Program-made: the position numbers and the translations under genes
Shown: one piece after another, positions 9,190 through 18,100 of the stretch
Numbering within the stretch: position 1 is the stretch's first letter
Layout of the letters: every line of letters begins with the position of its first letter
Notes under the pieces: generated by a model
Database searches by the model: none
Seen by the model: only the letters and a program-made list of their open reading frames with translations
Told to the model about the DNA's origin: nothing
DNA from: Bacillus pseudomycoides
GTDB lineage: Bacteria; Bacillota; Bacilli; Bacillales; Bacillaceae_G
Assembly (NCBI RefSeq): GCF_022811845.1
Contig: NZ_CP064266.1
Location: 1,550,001-1,614,000, forward strand
DNA length: 64,000 bases
Direction: 5' to 3'

Positions 9190-9702
9190 ATGAATGATAT
9201 CTTAATCGTTGATGGTTACAACGTTATTGGGGCTTGGAGAGACTTGAAAAAATTGAGGGATGTAGATTTACAGGCATCAAGAGACGCGCTAATTGATAAG
9301 ATGGCGGATTATCAAGGTTACACAGGAACAAGAGTAATGATTGTATTTGATGCTTATACAGTTCAAGGTATTGAAAAGAAGATGAAGCAATCGCGTGTTG
9401 AAGTTATTTTCACAAGAAAAAATCAAACCGCTGATGAAAAAATTGAACAGCTCGCGATTGAACTTCGCAACATTAATACACAAATTTATGTTGCGACTTC
9501 TGATTATACGGAGCAGTGGGTTATTTTTGCACAAGGAGCGCTTAGGAAGTCAGCCCGTGAACTAGAAATAGAGGTACAGGCAATGGAACAACAAGTGCGC
9601 CATCAAACGCAAGAGGTAAAAGCGAAACAACCAGCTATGCGAACGATATTTAGTAAGGATATTACAGAAAAATTAGAAAAATTGAGACGAGGAGAGCGTT
9701 GA
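9190..9702 (+). CDS. rae1: Ribosome-associated mRNA endonuclease Rae1 (YacP)
   Basis: This is a NYN/PIN-like RNase of 170 residues. B. subtilis Rae1 enters the ribosomal A site and cleaves mRNA. The N-terminal ILIVDGYNVIGAW motif carries the first acidic catalytic residue, and ATSDYTEQWV gives a later one. The ATG at 9190 is chosen because GGTGAG precedes it at 9180-9185; a GTG six bases upstream is an alternative. It is coupled to rlmB, whose stop overlaps this region. Confidence 0.9.
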   Translation: MNDILIVDGYNVIGAWRDLKKLRDVDLQASRDALIDKMADYQGYTGTRVMIVFDAYTVQGIEKKMKQSRVEVIFTRKNQTADEKIEQLAIELRNINTQIYVATSDYTEQWVIFAQGALRKSARELEIEVQAMEQQVRHQTQEVKAKQPAMRTIFSKDITEKLEKLRRGER

Positions 9703-9706
9703 AGCA

Positions 9707-9736
9707 TTGACGCTCTTCAAGCGCTTACTGTATAAT
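9707..9736 (+). promoter_or_regulatory. SigA-type promoter of sigH
   Basis: TTGACG at 9707-9712 and TATAAT at 9731-9736 are separated by 18 nt, immediately after the rae1 stop and 34 nt before the sigH start. This is a near-consensus promoter. In B. subtilis the sigH promoter is repressed by AbrB; no AbrB site can be judged by eye. Confidence 0.8.
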
Positions 9737-9769
9737 ATTTCTAAATAAATAGCGGTCGGAGGGATCAGA

Positions 9770-10429
9770 GTGGAAACAGGCTTCGTAAGTACCAACAACG
9801 TTACGTTTCGCGATTTAGAGGATGAGGCAATAGTTGAGTTAGTTCGAAAAGGTAATATTGATGCTCTTGAATACTTAATTCATAAGTACAAGAACTTTGT
9901 TCGCGCAAAATCAAGATCGTATTTTTTAGTAGGTGCCGATCGGGAGGATATTGTTCAAGAAGGTATGATTGGATTATTTAAAGCAATTCGTGATTATAAA
10001 GAGGACAAGTTATCTTCTTTTAAAGCGTTTGCTGAATTATGTATTACTCGTCAAATTATTACTGCTATTAAGACAGCGACGAGGCAAAAACATATTCCTT
10101 TAAATTCATATGTTTCTTTAGACAAACCGATTTACGATGAGGAATCTGATCGTACGCTATTAGATGTTATTTCAGAAGCAAAGGTGACTGATCCTGAAGA
10201 GATGATTATTAGTCAGGAAGAATATACCGACATAGAGCTAAAAATATCTGAATTGTTAAGCGATTTAGAAAGAAAAGTTCTTTCTTTATACTTAGATGGT
10301 CGTTCTTATCAAGAGATTTCAGAACAGTTAAATAGACACGTGAAGTCTATTGATAATGCTCTGCAACGTGTGAAAAGAAAGCTTGAACGATATATGGAGA
10401 TGAGAGAAAATACAACTTTGAACTCATAG
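9770..10429 (+). CDS. sigH: RNA polymerase sigma-H factor
   Basis: SigH (Spo0H) drives transition-phase and early sporulation genes. Region 2 is visible as KYKNFVRAKSRSYFLVGADREDIVQEGMIG-type sequence (about residues 40-70) and region 4 as the C-terminal helix-turn-helix (LDGRSYQEISEQLNRHVKSIDNALQRVKRKL). The length of 219 matches the family. The start is GTG, preceded by GGAGGGATC. A terminator follows the gene. Confidence 0.97.
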   Translation: METGFVSTNNVTFRDLEDEAIVELVRKGNIDALEYLIHKYKNFVRAKSRSYFLVGADREDIVQEGMIGLFKAIRDYKEDKLSSFKAFAELCITRQIITAIKTATRQKHIPLNSYVSLDKPIYDEESDRTLLDVISEAKVTDPEEMIISQEEYTDIELKISELLSDLERKVLSLYLDGRSYQEISEQLNRHVKSIDNALQRVKRKLERYMEMRENTTLNS

Positions 10430-10437
10430 TATATGTC

Positions 10438-10470
10438 GCAGGGGAAAATGATTCTCCTGCTTTCTTTTTG
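10438..10470 (+). terminator. Terminator after sigH
   Basis: GCAGGGGAA and TTCTCCTGC form a nine-pair stem with one wobble around a short AATGA loop, followed by TTTCTTTTT. Confidence 0.85.
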
Positions 10471-10492
10471 TAAGGTAGTAAGCGGCATGTCA

Positions 10493-10522
10493 TTGACATT
10501 GTCTTTTATTTTATGATACATT
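10493..10522 (+). promoter_or_regulatory. Possible promoter of rpmG-secE
   Basis: TTGACA at 10493-10498 is followed after 18 nt by TACATT at 10517-10522. A better-looking TATGAT at 10512 has too short a spacer. It lies between the sigH terminator and rpmG, where a promoter is expected. Confidence 0.45.
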
Positions 10523-10557
10523 TTTAGGGACATAATGTTACAAGGTTGGTGTAACAA

Positions 10558-10704
10558 ATGAGGAAAAAAGTTGTACTCTCATGTGAAGAGTGTAAGAATC
10601 GAAACTACTCCACAATGAAAGATACGAGCTCGGTAGAGCGACTTGAGATAAAGAAATTTTGTAAAACATGCAATATGCATACAGTTCATAAGGAAACAAA
10701 ATAA
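10558..10704 (+). CDS. rpmG: 50S ribosomal protein L33 (zinc-binding type)
   Basis: This 48-residue protein carries CEEC and CKTC cysteine pairs, so it is the four-cysteine zinc-binding form of L33. Bacillus carries several L33 paralogues; the one beside secE is conserved in position. No strong ribosome site is seen upstream (CAAGGTTGGTG is the best candidate). The start was chosen because MRKKVVLSCEEC matches the family start. Confidence 0.92.
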   Translation: MRKKVVLSCEECKNRNYSTMKDTSSVERLEIKKFCKTCNMHTVHKETK

Positions 10705-10736
10705 ATAATTGAAACAATACATTGGAGGTCCCGTAA

Positions 10737-10916
10737 ATGCGTTTGACGAACTTTTTCGGCGATGTAGGTCGCGAAATGAAAAAAGTAAGTTGGCCTAAGA
10801 AAGATGAATTACTCCGTTCGACAGCTACCGTTATTGCGACAGTTGTGTTTTTTGCAATTTTCTTTGCAGTAGTTGACATGGGTATTTCTTCTTTAATTCG
10901 GTTAATTCTTGGTTAA
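10737..10916 (+). CDS. secE: Preprotein translocase subunit SecE
   Basis: SecE is the short single-span form (59 residues) found in Gram-positives. A cytoplasmic amphipathic part with the conserved VSWPKKDEL motif (about 18-26) is followed by one transmembrane helix (about 30-55). It clamps SecY, encoded further along at 36924. The start follows TTGGAGGTC by 8 nt. Confidence 0.95.
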   Translation: MRLTNFFGDVGREMKKVSWPKKDELLRSTATVIATVVFFAIFFAVVDMGISSLIRLILG

Positions 10917-10970
10917 TTCTTGAATAAGAAGCACTTATCCATGATATAATGTTATTTATACGAACTGTGT

Positions 10971-10995
10971 AAAAGCCCGATGAACGGGTTTTTTC
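10971..10995 (+). terminator. Weak terminator or attenuator between secE and nusG
   Basis: AAGCCCG and CGGGTTT form a 7-pair stem with a 5-nt loop and a run of six T. The hairpin lies 50 nt before nusG, and a TATAAT (10945-10950) with a poor upstream TTGAAT (19-nt spacer) precedes it. This could make it a leader attenuator of a nusG transcript. Confidence 0.55.
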
Positions 10996-11047
10996 ATTTG
11001 CACAAAAAAATGTACGTCAGGGAGGGAAGGACGCTCGTCCTAAATGA

Positions 11048-11581
11048 ATGGAAAAAAGTTGGTATGTTGTCCATACTTATTCTGGATATGAAAATAAAGT
11101 AAAAGCAAACCTAGAGAAACGTGTAGAATCAATGGGAATGCAAGATAAAATTTTCCGTGTTGTTGTTCCGGAAGAAGTAGAAGTAGAAATGAAGAACGGA
11201 AAAGAAAAATTAACAAAGAGAAAAGTATTCCCAGGTTATGTATTAGTTGAACTAATTATGACTGATGATTCTTGGTATGTTGTTCGTAATACACCGGGCG
11301 TAACAGGTTTTGTTGGATCTTCTGGATCAGGTTCAAAACCATCTCCTTTATTAGAGGAGGAAGTTGTTACCATTATGAAGCATATGGGAATGGACAATGA
11401 AGTGGTTGATTTCGACTTTGAACTTCATGAAACAGTACGTGTAAATGAAGGGCCATTCGCGAACTATACAGGCGTAATCGAAGAGATTGACATGGAAAAG
11501 CAAAAGGTAAGAGTGCTTGTAGATATGTTTGGTCGTGAAACACCGGTCGAGCTGGATTTCCATCAAATTGAAAAATTATAA
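11048..11581 (+). CDS. nusG: Transcription termination/antitermination factor NusG
   Basis: NusG binds RNA polymerase and modulates pausing and Rho- or ribosome-coupled elongation. The 177-residue protein begins WYVVHTYSGYE (NGN domain, about 4-110) and ends with a KOW motif region (VNEGPFANYTGVIEEID, about 130-146). It follows secE and precedes rplK as in most bacteria. The ATG overlaps a short AATGAATGG context, with GGGAGGGAAGG further upstream. Confidence 0.96.
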   Translation: MEKSWYVVHTYSGYENKVKANLEKRVESMGMQDKIFRVVVPEEVEVEMKNGKEKLTKRKVFPGYVLVELIMTDDSWYVVRNTPGVTGFVGSSGSGSKPSPLLEEEVVTIMKHMGMDNEVVDFDFELHETVRVNEGPFANYTGVIEEIDMEKQKVRVLVDMFGRETPVELDFHQIEKL

Positions 11582-11589
11582 AATGAAAC

Positions 11590-11618
11590 TTGAAATGAAT
11601 TGTAAAAAGTGATAATAT
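11590..11618 (+). promoter_or_regulatory. Possible promoter of rplK-rplA
   Basis: TTGAAA at 11590-11595 and TAATAT at 11613-11618 are spaced by 17 nt, just after the nusG stop. Confidence 0.5.
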
Positions 11619-11631
11619 CTTTTAAGTCAGT

Positions 11632-11658
11632 ACGTCTTCGGTAACGGAGACGTTTTTT
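11632..11658 (+). terminator. Hairpin with T-run between nusG and rplK
   Basis: ACGTCTTCG and CGGAGACGT pair almost fully around a short TAA loop and are followed by TTTTTT. It either ends nusG transcripts or attenuates rplK. Confidence 0.75.
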
Positions 11659-11750
11659 GAAAAAGATTTTATCGTTACAGATAAAATATGAAGTGGGAGG
11701 GCAAATCACTGCCCAATTGACCACATCACGGACTTAAGGAGGTGTGTCTC

Positions 11751-12176
11751 GTGGCTAAAAAGGTAATTAAAATGGTAAAACTTCAAATTCCTGCAGGTAA
11801 AGCTAACCCAGCTCCACCAGTTGGTCCAGCATTAGGACAAGCGGGTGTTAACATCATGGGCTTCTGTAAAGAGTTCAACGCTCGTACAGCAGATCAAGCT
11901 GGTCTTATCATTCCTGTTGAAATTACGGTATTCGAAGACCGTTCATTCACTTTCATTACTAAAACTCCTCCTGCTGCTGTTCTTCTTAAGAAAGTAGCTG
12001 GTATCGAGTCTGGTTCTGGTGAACCAAACCGTAATAAAGTGGCAACTGTTAAGCGTGATAAAGTACGCGAAATCGCTGAAACAAAAATGCCTGACCTAAA
12101 CGCTGCTAGCGTAGAAGCTGCAATGCGTATGGTTGAAGGTACTGCGCGCAGTATGGGTATCGTTATCGAAGACTAA
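11751..12176 (+). CDS. rplK: 50S ribosomal protein L11
   Basis: L11 forms the GTPase-associated centre of the 50S stalk base. The proline-rich N-terminal motif [18 protein letters not shown] is present, and the length is 141. The GTG start at 11751 is set by AAGGAGGTG at 11736-11744 and by the family start ([11 protein letters not shown]). Confidence 0.96.
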
Positions 12177-12197
12177 TTCGATTTGTTTTTTTGTAAA

Positions 12198-12238
12198 AAA
12201 GGTTGCGGGTCTGGAATTCCAATTCGCAACCTTTATTA
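12198..12238 (+). terminator. Terminator after rplK
   Basis: AAAGGTTGCG and CGCAACCTTT form a perfect 10-bp stem separated by 17 nt and followed by ATTATC. It lies in the 182-nt gap before rplA, so rplA expression must read through or start from a promoter not clearly visible. A structured GC-rich stretch follows at about 12267-12325, a plausible L1 autoregulatory leader. Confidence 0.7.
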
Positions 12239-12358
12239 TCGTAAATGAGTATCGTTTTTAAATAAATGGATGGGCGCACATCCTCAGGGGATTCCCGAAA
12301 CGAAGGCGTAAACGTGGGAGGTTATTCCGCTAAAACCACATTCAAGGAGGAAATAAAC

Positions 12359-13051
12359 ATGGCTAAAAGAGGTAAAAAGTACGTAGAAGCTGCAAAGCTT
12401 GTTGATCGTGCAACTGCTTACTCTGCAACAGAAGCAGTAGAATTAGTAAAGAAAACAAACACAGCTAAATTTGATGCAACTGTAGAAGCTGCATTCCGTT
12501 TAGGTGTTGACCCTAAGAAAGCTGACCAACAAATTCGTGGTGCAGTTGTTCTTCCGCACGGTACTGGTAAAGTACAACGTGTATTAGTATTCGCTAAAGG
12601 CGAAAAAGCAAAAGAAGCTGAAGCTGCTGGCGCTGACTTCGTAGGCGATACTGATTACATCGGTAAAATCCAACAAGGTTGGTTCGATTTCGATGTAGTA
12701 GTAGCAACTCCTGACATGATGGGTGAAGTTGGTAAACTTGGTCGTGTATTAGGACCTAAAGGTTTAATGCCAAACCCTAAAACTGGAACAGTTACTTTCG
12801 ATGTAACAAAAGCTGTTAACGAAATCAAAGCTGGTAAAGTTGAATACCGCGTTGATAAAGCTGGTAACATCCATGTTCCAATCGGTAAAGTATCTTTCGA
12901 AGATGCTAAATTAGTAGAAAACTTCAAAACAATTGCTGATACGCTAGTAAAAGCTAAACCAGCTGCTGCAAAAGGTACTTACATGAAGAATGCAACTGTT
13001 GCTTCTACAATGGGACCTGGCGTACGTGTAGACGTTTCTACAATCGCGTAA
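12359..13051 (+). CDS. rplA: 50S ribosomal protein L1
   Basis: L1 builds the mobile L1 stalk at the E site and commonly represses its own mRNA. The 230-residue sequence shows VLPHGTGK and GPKGLMPNPKTGTV motifs. The start is the ATG after CAAGGAGGAAATAAAC; in-frame codons upstream to 12266 are leader sequence without family similarity. Confidence 0.96.
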   Translation: MAKRGKKYVEAAKLVDRATAYSATEAVELVKKTNTAKFDATVEAAFRLGVDPKKADQQIRGAVVLPHGTGKVQRVLVFAKGEKAKEAEAAGADFVGDTDYIGKIQQGWFDFDVVVATPDMMGEVGKLGRVLGPKGLMPNPKTGTVTFDVTKAVNEIKAGKVEYRVDKAGNIHVPIGKVSFEDAKLVENFKTIADTLVKAKPAAAKGTYMKNATVASTMGPGVRVDVSTIA

Positions 13052-13061
13052 AAATTGGAAG

Positions 13062-13090
13062 TTGACTTCATAAAGAAGTTTTAATATAAT
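13062..13090 (+). promoter_or_regulatory. SigA-type promoter of rplJ-rplL
   Basis: TTGACT at 13062-13067 and TATAAT at 13085-13090 have the ideal 17-nt spacer. The promoter directly precedes the L10 leader. Confidence 0.85.
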
Positions 13091-13114
13091 CATTTATGTT
13101 GTGAATTTAAATAG

Positions 13115-13236
13115 TGTACCGTAGACAGTGGGTGCCAATTTGGCTTAATTTCCCACCTAGGTGTTAATATACGAAGCGGAATTTTTTTCTGTGACTATAT
13201 GCCTCCATGTCTACAACTGGGCATGGAGGTTTTTAG
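13115..13236 (+). promoter_or_regulatory. Ribosomal L10 leader
   Basis: The untranslated region before rplJ has the L10-leader pattern ACCGTAGACAGTGGGTGCC...GGCTTAA...CCCACCTAGGT. It ends in a hairpin CCTCCATG / CATGGAGG at 13202-13229 and a T-run. L10(L12)4 binding to such leaders represses rplJ-rplL in Bacillus. Confidence 0.85.
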
Positions 13237-13283
13237 TGCACTTTCGGTACATCTTCTATATAATCTACAGGAGGTGTAATAAC

Positions 13284-13784
13284 ATGAGCAAAGCAATCGA
13301 AACTAAACAACAAGTTGTAACTGAAATCGCTGATAAACTTCGCGAAAGTAAATCTACAATCGTTGTTGACTACCGTGGTTTAACAGTATCTGAGGCAACT
13401 GAATTACGTAAAAACTTACGTGAGGCTGGCGTTGAGTTCAAAGTTTACAAAAACTCTTTAACTCGTCGTGCTGCAGAGTCTGTTGAAATGGCTGAGTTAA
13501 ACGAATTCTTAACAGGACCAAACGCAATCGCGTTCAGTAACGAGGATGTAGTTGCTCCTGCGAAAGTATTAAACGACTTCGCTAAAAATCATGAAGCTTT
13601 AGAAATTAAAGCAGGCGTGATCGAAGGTAAACTTGTAACACTTGATGAGGTTAAAGCTATCGCTACTCTTCCATCACGTGAAGGCTTACTTTCTATGCTT
13701 CTTAGCGTTCTTCAAGCTCCAATCCGTAACCTTGCACTTGCTACTAAAGCAGTTGCAGATCAAAAGGAAGAGCAAGGCGCTTAA
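13284..13784 (+). CDS. rplJ: 50S ribosomal protein L10
   Basis: L10 anchors L7/L12 dimers on the ribosomal stalk. The 166-residue protein begins SKAIETKQQVVTEIADKL and has VVDYRGLTV near residue 27. The start is the ATG after AGGAGGTGTAATAAC; earlier in-frame codons belong to the leader. It is followed by rplL under the same promoter. Confidence 0.96.
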   Translation: MSKAIETKQQVVTEIADKLRESKSTIVVDYRGLTVSEATELRKNLREAGVEFKVYKNSLTRRAAESVEMAELNEFLTGPNAIAFSNEDVVAPAKVLNDFAKNHEALEIKAGVIEGKLVTLDEVKAIATLPSREGLLSMLLSVLQAPIRNLALATKAVADQKEEQGA

Positions 13785-13851
13785 TTTTTTAAAAGATAAT
13801 TACGTGTTATCGATAAAACAATACAAACCTATTTAAGGGAGGATATTTACA

Positions 13852-14211
13852 ATGACTAAAGAACAAATCATTGAAGCAGTTAAATCTATGACTGTATTAG
13901 AACTTAACGACTTAGTAAAAGCTATCGAGGAAGAATTCGGCGTAACTGCTGCTGCTCCTGTAGCTGTAGCTGGTGGCGCTGGTGAAGCTGCTGCTGAGCA
14001 AACTGAATTTGATGTTGTACTTGCTAGCGCAGGCGCACAAAAAATCAAAGTTATCAAAGTTGTTCGTGAAATCACTGGTCTTGGCTTAAAAGAAGCTAAA
14101 GAAGTAGTTGACAACACTCCAAAAGCAGTTAAAGAAGGCGCTTCTAAAGAAGAAGCTGAAGAAATCAAAGCTAAACTTGAAGAAGTTGGCGCTTCTGTAG
14201 AAGTTAAGTAA
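13852..14211 (+). CDS. rplL: 50S ribosomal protein L7/L12
   Basis: L7/L12 recruits translational GTPases. The 119-residue acidic protein has an N-terminal dimerisation helix, an Ala/Gly-rich hinge (AAPVAVAGGAGEAAAEQ) and a globular C-terminal domain with KIKVIKVVREITGLGLKEAK. The start follows AGGGAGGATATTTACA. A strong terminator ends the transcript. Confidence 0.97.
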   Translation: MTKEQIIEAVKSMTVLELNDLVKAIEEEFGVTAAAPVAVAGGAGEAAAEQTEFDVVLASAGAQKIKVIKVVREITGLGLKEAKEVVDNTPKAVKEGASKEEAEEIKAKLEEVGASVEVK

Positions 14212-14228
14212 TTAACTTTTGAAGCTAT

Positions 14229-14262
14229 AAAAAAGCTCGCTCTCATGCGAGCTTTTTTTTTA
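14229..14262 (+). terminator. Terminator after rplL
   Basis: AAAAAGCTCGC and GCGAGCTTTTT pair perfectly around TCTCAT, followed by a run of T. Confidence 0.93.
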
Positions 14263-14286
14263 ACTGTAAAGAAAAGAGGTGGCCAC

Positions 14287-14886
14287 GTGGCAGACCATTA
14301 TTTTTCTAATGACCCTTCTAGTAAAAGTGATCGTAAACGATGGGAGTATACATTGAGAGGAAATCAATTTATTTTCTTATCTGATCATGGGGTGTTTTCG
14401 AAAAACGAGGTGGACTTTGGTTCTCGTCTTTTAATTGAAGCGTTTCAAATGCCGGATATTAAAGGTGATGTATTAGACGTGGGATGTGGATACGGTCCAA
14501 TCGGTTTGTCGTTGGCAAAAGAGTTTCAAGAGCGTAGTGTTCACATGGTGGATGTGAATGAAAGGGCACTTGGACTTGCAAAAGAAAATGCTGCTAATAA
14601 CAAAATCGATAACGTCCGCATTTTTCAAAGTAGCGTCTATGAAAATGTAGACGGCAAGTATGCTGCTATTCTATCTAATCCTCCAATTCGTGCAGGTAAG
14701 CATATCGTGCATGAGATCTTAGAAAAGGCTGTGGATCATCTAGTACCAGGTGGGGAGCTTTGGATTGTTATTCAAAAGAAACAAGGTGCACCATCTGCGC
14801 TTAAAAAACTAGAGGAAACATTTTCTGAAGCTGAGGTTGTAGAAAAGAGAAAAGGATATTATATCATAAAATCAAAAAAACGTTGA
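14287..14886 (+). CDS. RsmC-like class I SAM methyltransferase (YbxB)
   Basis: This is a 199-residue MTS-domain methyltransferase like E. coli RsmC (16S G1207). The SAM motif VLDVGCGYGPIGLSLA and the catalytic SNPPIRAGK (NPP-type) are present. The GTG start is set by AAGAGGTGG and gives ADHYFSNDPSS. The rplL terminator lies in front of it, overlapping the longer open frame. The substrate is inferred from family. Confidence 0.9.
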   Translation: MADHYFSNDPSSKSDRKRWEYTLRGNQFIFLSDHGVFSKNEVDFGSRLLIEAFQMPDIKGDVLDVGCGYGPIGLSLAKEFQERSVHMVDVNERALGLAKENAANNKIDNVRIFQSSVYENVDGKYAAILSNPPIRAGKHIVHEILEKAVDHLVPGGELWIVIQKKQGAPSALKKLEETFSEAEVVEKRKGYYIIKSKKR

Positions 14887-15008
14887 CGGTTATTTTTGGC
14901 TATGTTAACATTATACAATGCCAATATATGATTTTCTGCGTTGAGAAAGATGTATATTTTTGCTTCTCTTGGAAAAGATAGTAAAATCAGCAGATTATGA
15001 AACAGAAT

Positions 15009-15042
15009 GATGGTTTTCTTATAGAAGCCATTTTTCTTTTTT
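15009..15042 (+). terminator. Hairpin with T-runs upstream of rpoB
   Basis: ATGGTTTTC and GAAGCCAT pair with a wobble and one bulge around TTATA, followed by TTTTTCTTTTTT. It probably ends the methyltransferase transcript. The whole 290-nt gap to rpoB otherwise holds only the promoter region listed next. Confidence 0.6.
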
Positions 15043-15123
15043 GCGCAGGTAGAAAGACTCAACGTATCTATCTTTAAGAGAAAAAAGCTACGCTACTGGC
15101 GTTAGCTGTATTTATTTGTGATT

Positions 15124-15151
15124 TTGCACAAATTTTTTGTGCATTTATAAT
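15124..15151 (+). promoter_or_regulatory. Possible rpoB promoter with embedded palindrome
   Basis: TTGCAC at 15124-15129 and TATAAT at 15146-15151 have a 16-nt spacer. A perfect inverted repeat TGCACAAA/TTTGTGCA (15125-15132 and 15136-15143, 3-nt loop) fills the -35 and spacer. Predicted initiation near 15158 would leave a leader of about 19 nt. Confidence 0.5.
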
Positions 15152-15176
15152 ACTCATGATTTGAGGGGTGAAGCAG

Positions 15177-18100
15177 TTGACAGGTCAACTAGTTCAATAC
15201 GGACGCCACCGCCAACGAAGAAGTTATGCCCGTATTAGTGAAGTATTAGAGTTACCAAATCTTATCGAAATTCAAACCTCTTCTTATCAGTGGTTTCTTG
15301 ATGAGGGTTTGCGAGAAATGTTCCAAGACATTTCTCCGATTGAAGACTTTACGGGAAATCTATCGCTTGAATTTATCGACTACAGTTTAGGTGAACCGAA
15401 ATACTCTGTAGAAGAATGCAAAGAGCGTGATGTGACGTATGCAGCACCACTTCGTGTGAAAGTTCGTCTAATCAACAAAGAAACTGGTGAAGTAAAAGAA
15501 CAAGATGTGTTCATGGGAGATTTCCCACTCATGACAGAGACTGGAACATTCGTAATTAACGGTGCAGAACGTGTTATCGTTTCCCAGTTAGTTCGCTCTC
15601 CAAGCGTATACTATAGTGGCAAAGTGGATAAAAACGGAAAACGTGGTTTTACTGCTACTGTAATTCCAAACCGCGGAGCTTGGTTAGAGTATGAAACAGA
15701 TGCTAAGGATGTTGTATATGTGCGTATTGACCGTACGCGTAAACTTCCTGTAACTGTTTTGTTACGCGCATTAGGGTTTGGCTCTGATCAAGAAATCACC
15801 GAGCTTTTAGGTGATAACGAATACTTAAGCAATACGCTAGAAAAAGACAACACAGACAGCACAGAAAAAGCATTGCTTGAAATTTATGAGCGTCTACGCC
15901 CAGGTGAACCACCAACAGTAGAAAATGCAAAAAGCTTGCTTGTTTCGCGTTTCTTTGATCCAAAGCGCTACGATTTAGCAAATGTAGGTCGCTATAAGAT
16001 CAACAAAAAGCTACACATTAAAAACAGATTGTTTAACCAACGCTTAGCTGAAACGTTAGTAGATCCAGAAACTGGAGAAATTTTAGCGGCAGAAGGAACA
16101 GTCTTAGATCGTCGTACACTAGATCGCATTTTACCTTACTTAGAGAAAAACATTGGATTCAAAACAGCGAAGCCAATGGGTGGAGTGGTAGAAGGCGATG
16201 TTGAGCTGCAATCTATTAAGATTTATGCTCCGGAGTCAGACGGTGAACGTTCTATCAATGTAATTGGGAATGCAAACATCACTCGTGATGTAAAACACAT
16301 TACACCAGGTGATATTCTTGCTTCTATTAGTTACTTCTTTAACCTACTATATAAAGTAGGGGACACAGATGATATTGACCATTTAGGAAATCGTCGTCTG
16401 CGCTCTGTAGGAGAGTTATTACAAAACCAATTCCGTATCGGTCTTTCTCGTATGGAACGTGTTGTTCGTGAGAGAATGTCGATTCAAGATACAAATGCAA
16501 TTACACCGCAAGCGTTAATTAACATTCGCCCAGTTATTGCATCTATTAAAGAGTTCTTCGGAAGTTCTCAGTTATCTCAGTTCATGGACCAAACAAACCC
16601 ATTAGCAGAGTTAACACACAAACGAAGACTATCTGCATTAGGACCTGGTGGTTTAACGCGTGAGCGCGCAGGCTTTGAAGTGCGTGACGTTCACTACTCA
16701 CACTATGGTCGTATGTGTCCAATCGAAACGCCAGAGGGACCAAACATCGGTTTGATCAACTCATTATCTTCGTTCGCGAAAGTAAATGAGTTTGGTTTCA
16801 TTGAAACACCATACCGTCGTGTTGATCCAGAAACTGGTCGTGTAACGGGCCATGTTGATTACTTAACAGCAGACGAAGAAGATAATTATGTTGTAGCCCA
16901 AGCGAATATGAAATTATCTGAAGAAGGGGAATTCCTTGATGAAGATATCGTAGCTCGTTTCCGTGGTGAAAACATTGTCACAAATAGAGAACGCATCGAC
17001 TACATGGATGTATCTCCAAAGCAAGTAGTGTCGGCAGCGACAGCTTGTATTCCGTTCTTAGAAAACGATGACTCCAACCGTGCACTTATGGGTGCGAACA
17101 TGCAACGTCAGGCGGTTCCGTTAATGAATCCGGAATCTCCAATTGTAGGTACAGGTATGGAGTACGTATCAGCAAAAGACTCAGGTGCCGCAGTAATCTG
17201 TAAACACCCTGGTATCGTTGAACGCGTAGAAGCACGTGAAGTTTGGGTACGTCGTTATGTAGAAGTTGACGGTCAAAAAGTAAAAGGCGACTTAGATCGC
17301 TACAAAATGTTGAAATTCATTCGTTCTAACCAAGGAACTTGTTACAACCAACGTCCAATCGTAAGTGTTGGCGATGAAGTTGTAAAAGGTGAAATCCTTG
17401 CTGATGGTCCTTCTATGGAAAAAGGTGAACTAGCACTTGGACGTAACGTGCTTGTTGGCTTCATGACATGGGATGGTTATAACTACGAGGATGCGATCAT
17501 TATGAGTGAGCGCCTTGTAAAAGATGATGTGTACACTTCTATCCATATTGAAGAATATGAATCAGAAGCTCGTGATACGAAACTCGGACCAGAAGAAATC
17601 ACACGTGATATCCCGAACGTTGGGGAAGATGCACTTCGCAACCTTGACGAGCGTGGTATTATTCGCATCGGTGCTGAAGTAAAAGACGGAGATCTACTTG
17701 TTGGTAAAGTAACGCCAAAAGGTGTAACAGAATTAACAGCAGAAGAACGTTTATTACATGCAATCTTCGGTGAGAAAGCACGTGAAGTACGTGATACATC
17801 ACTACGTGTACCACACGGTGGTGGCGGTATTATCTTAGACGTAAAAGTATTTAACCGTGAAGATGGCGACGAGTTGCCACCAGGTGTAAACCAACTTGTA
17901 CGTGCATATATCGTTCAAAAACGTAAAATTTCTGAAGGTGACAAGATGGCTGGTCGTCACGGTAACAAAGGTGTTATCTCCCGTATTTTACCGGAAGAAG
18001 ATATGCCGTACTTACCAGACGGTACGCCGATCGATATCATGTTAAACCCATTAGGGGTACCATCTCGTATGAATATCGGTCAGGTATTAGAGCTTCATCT

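Noticed and set aside
12266..12358. N-terminal extension of rplA
   Set aside because: The in-frame codons are part of a structured leader; the strong ribosome site and family start are at 12359.
13833..14246. 137-codon minus-strand frame over rplL
   Set aside because: Antisense of the Ala-rich rplL gene with Ser/Thr/Ala-rich translation; no ribosome site.
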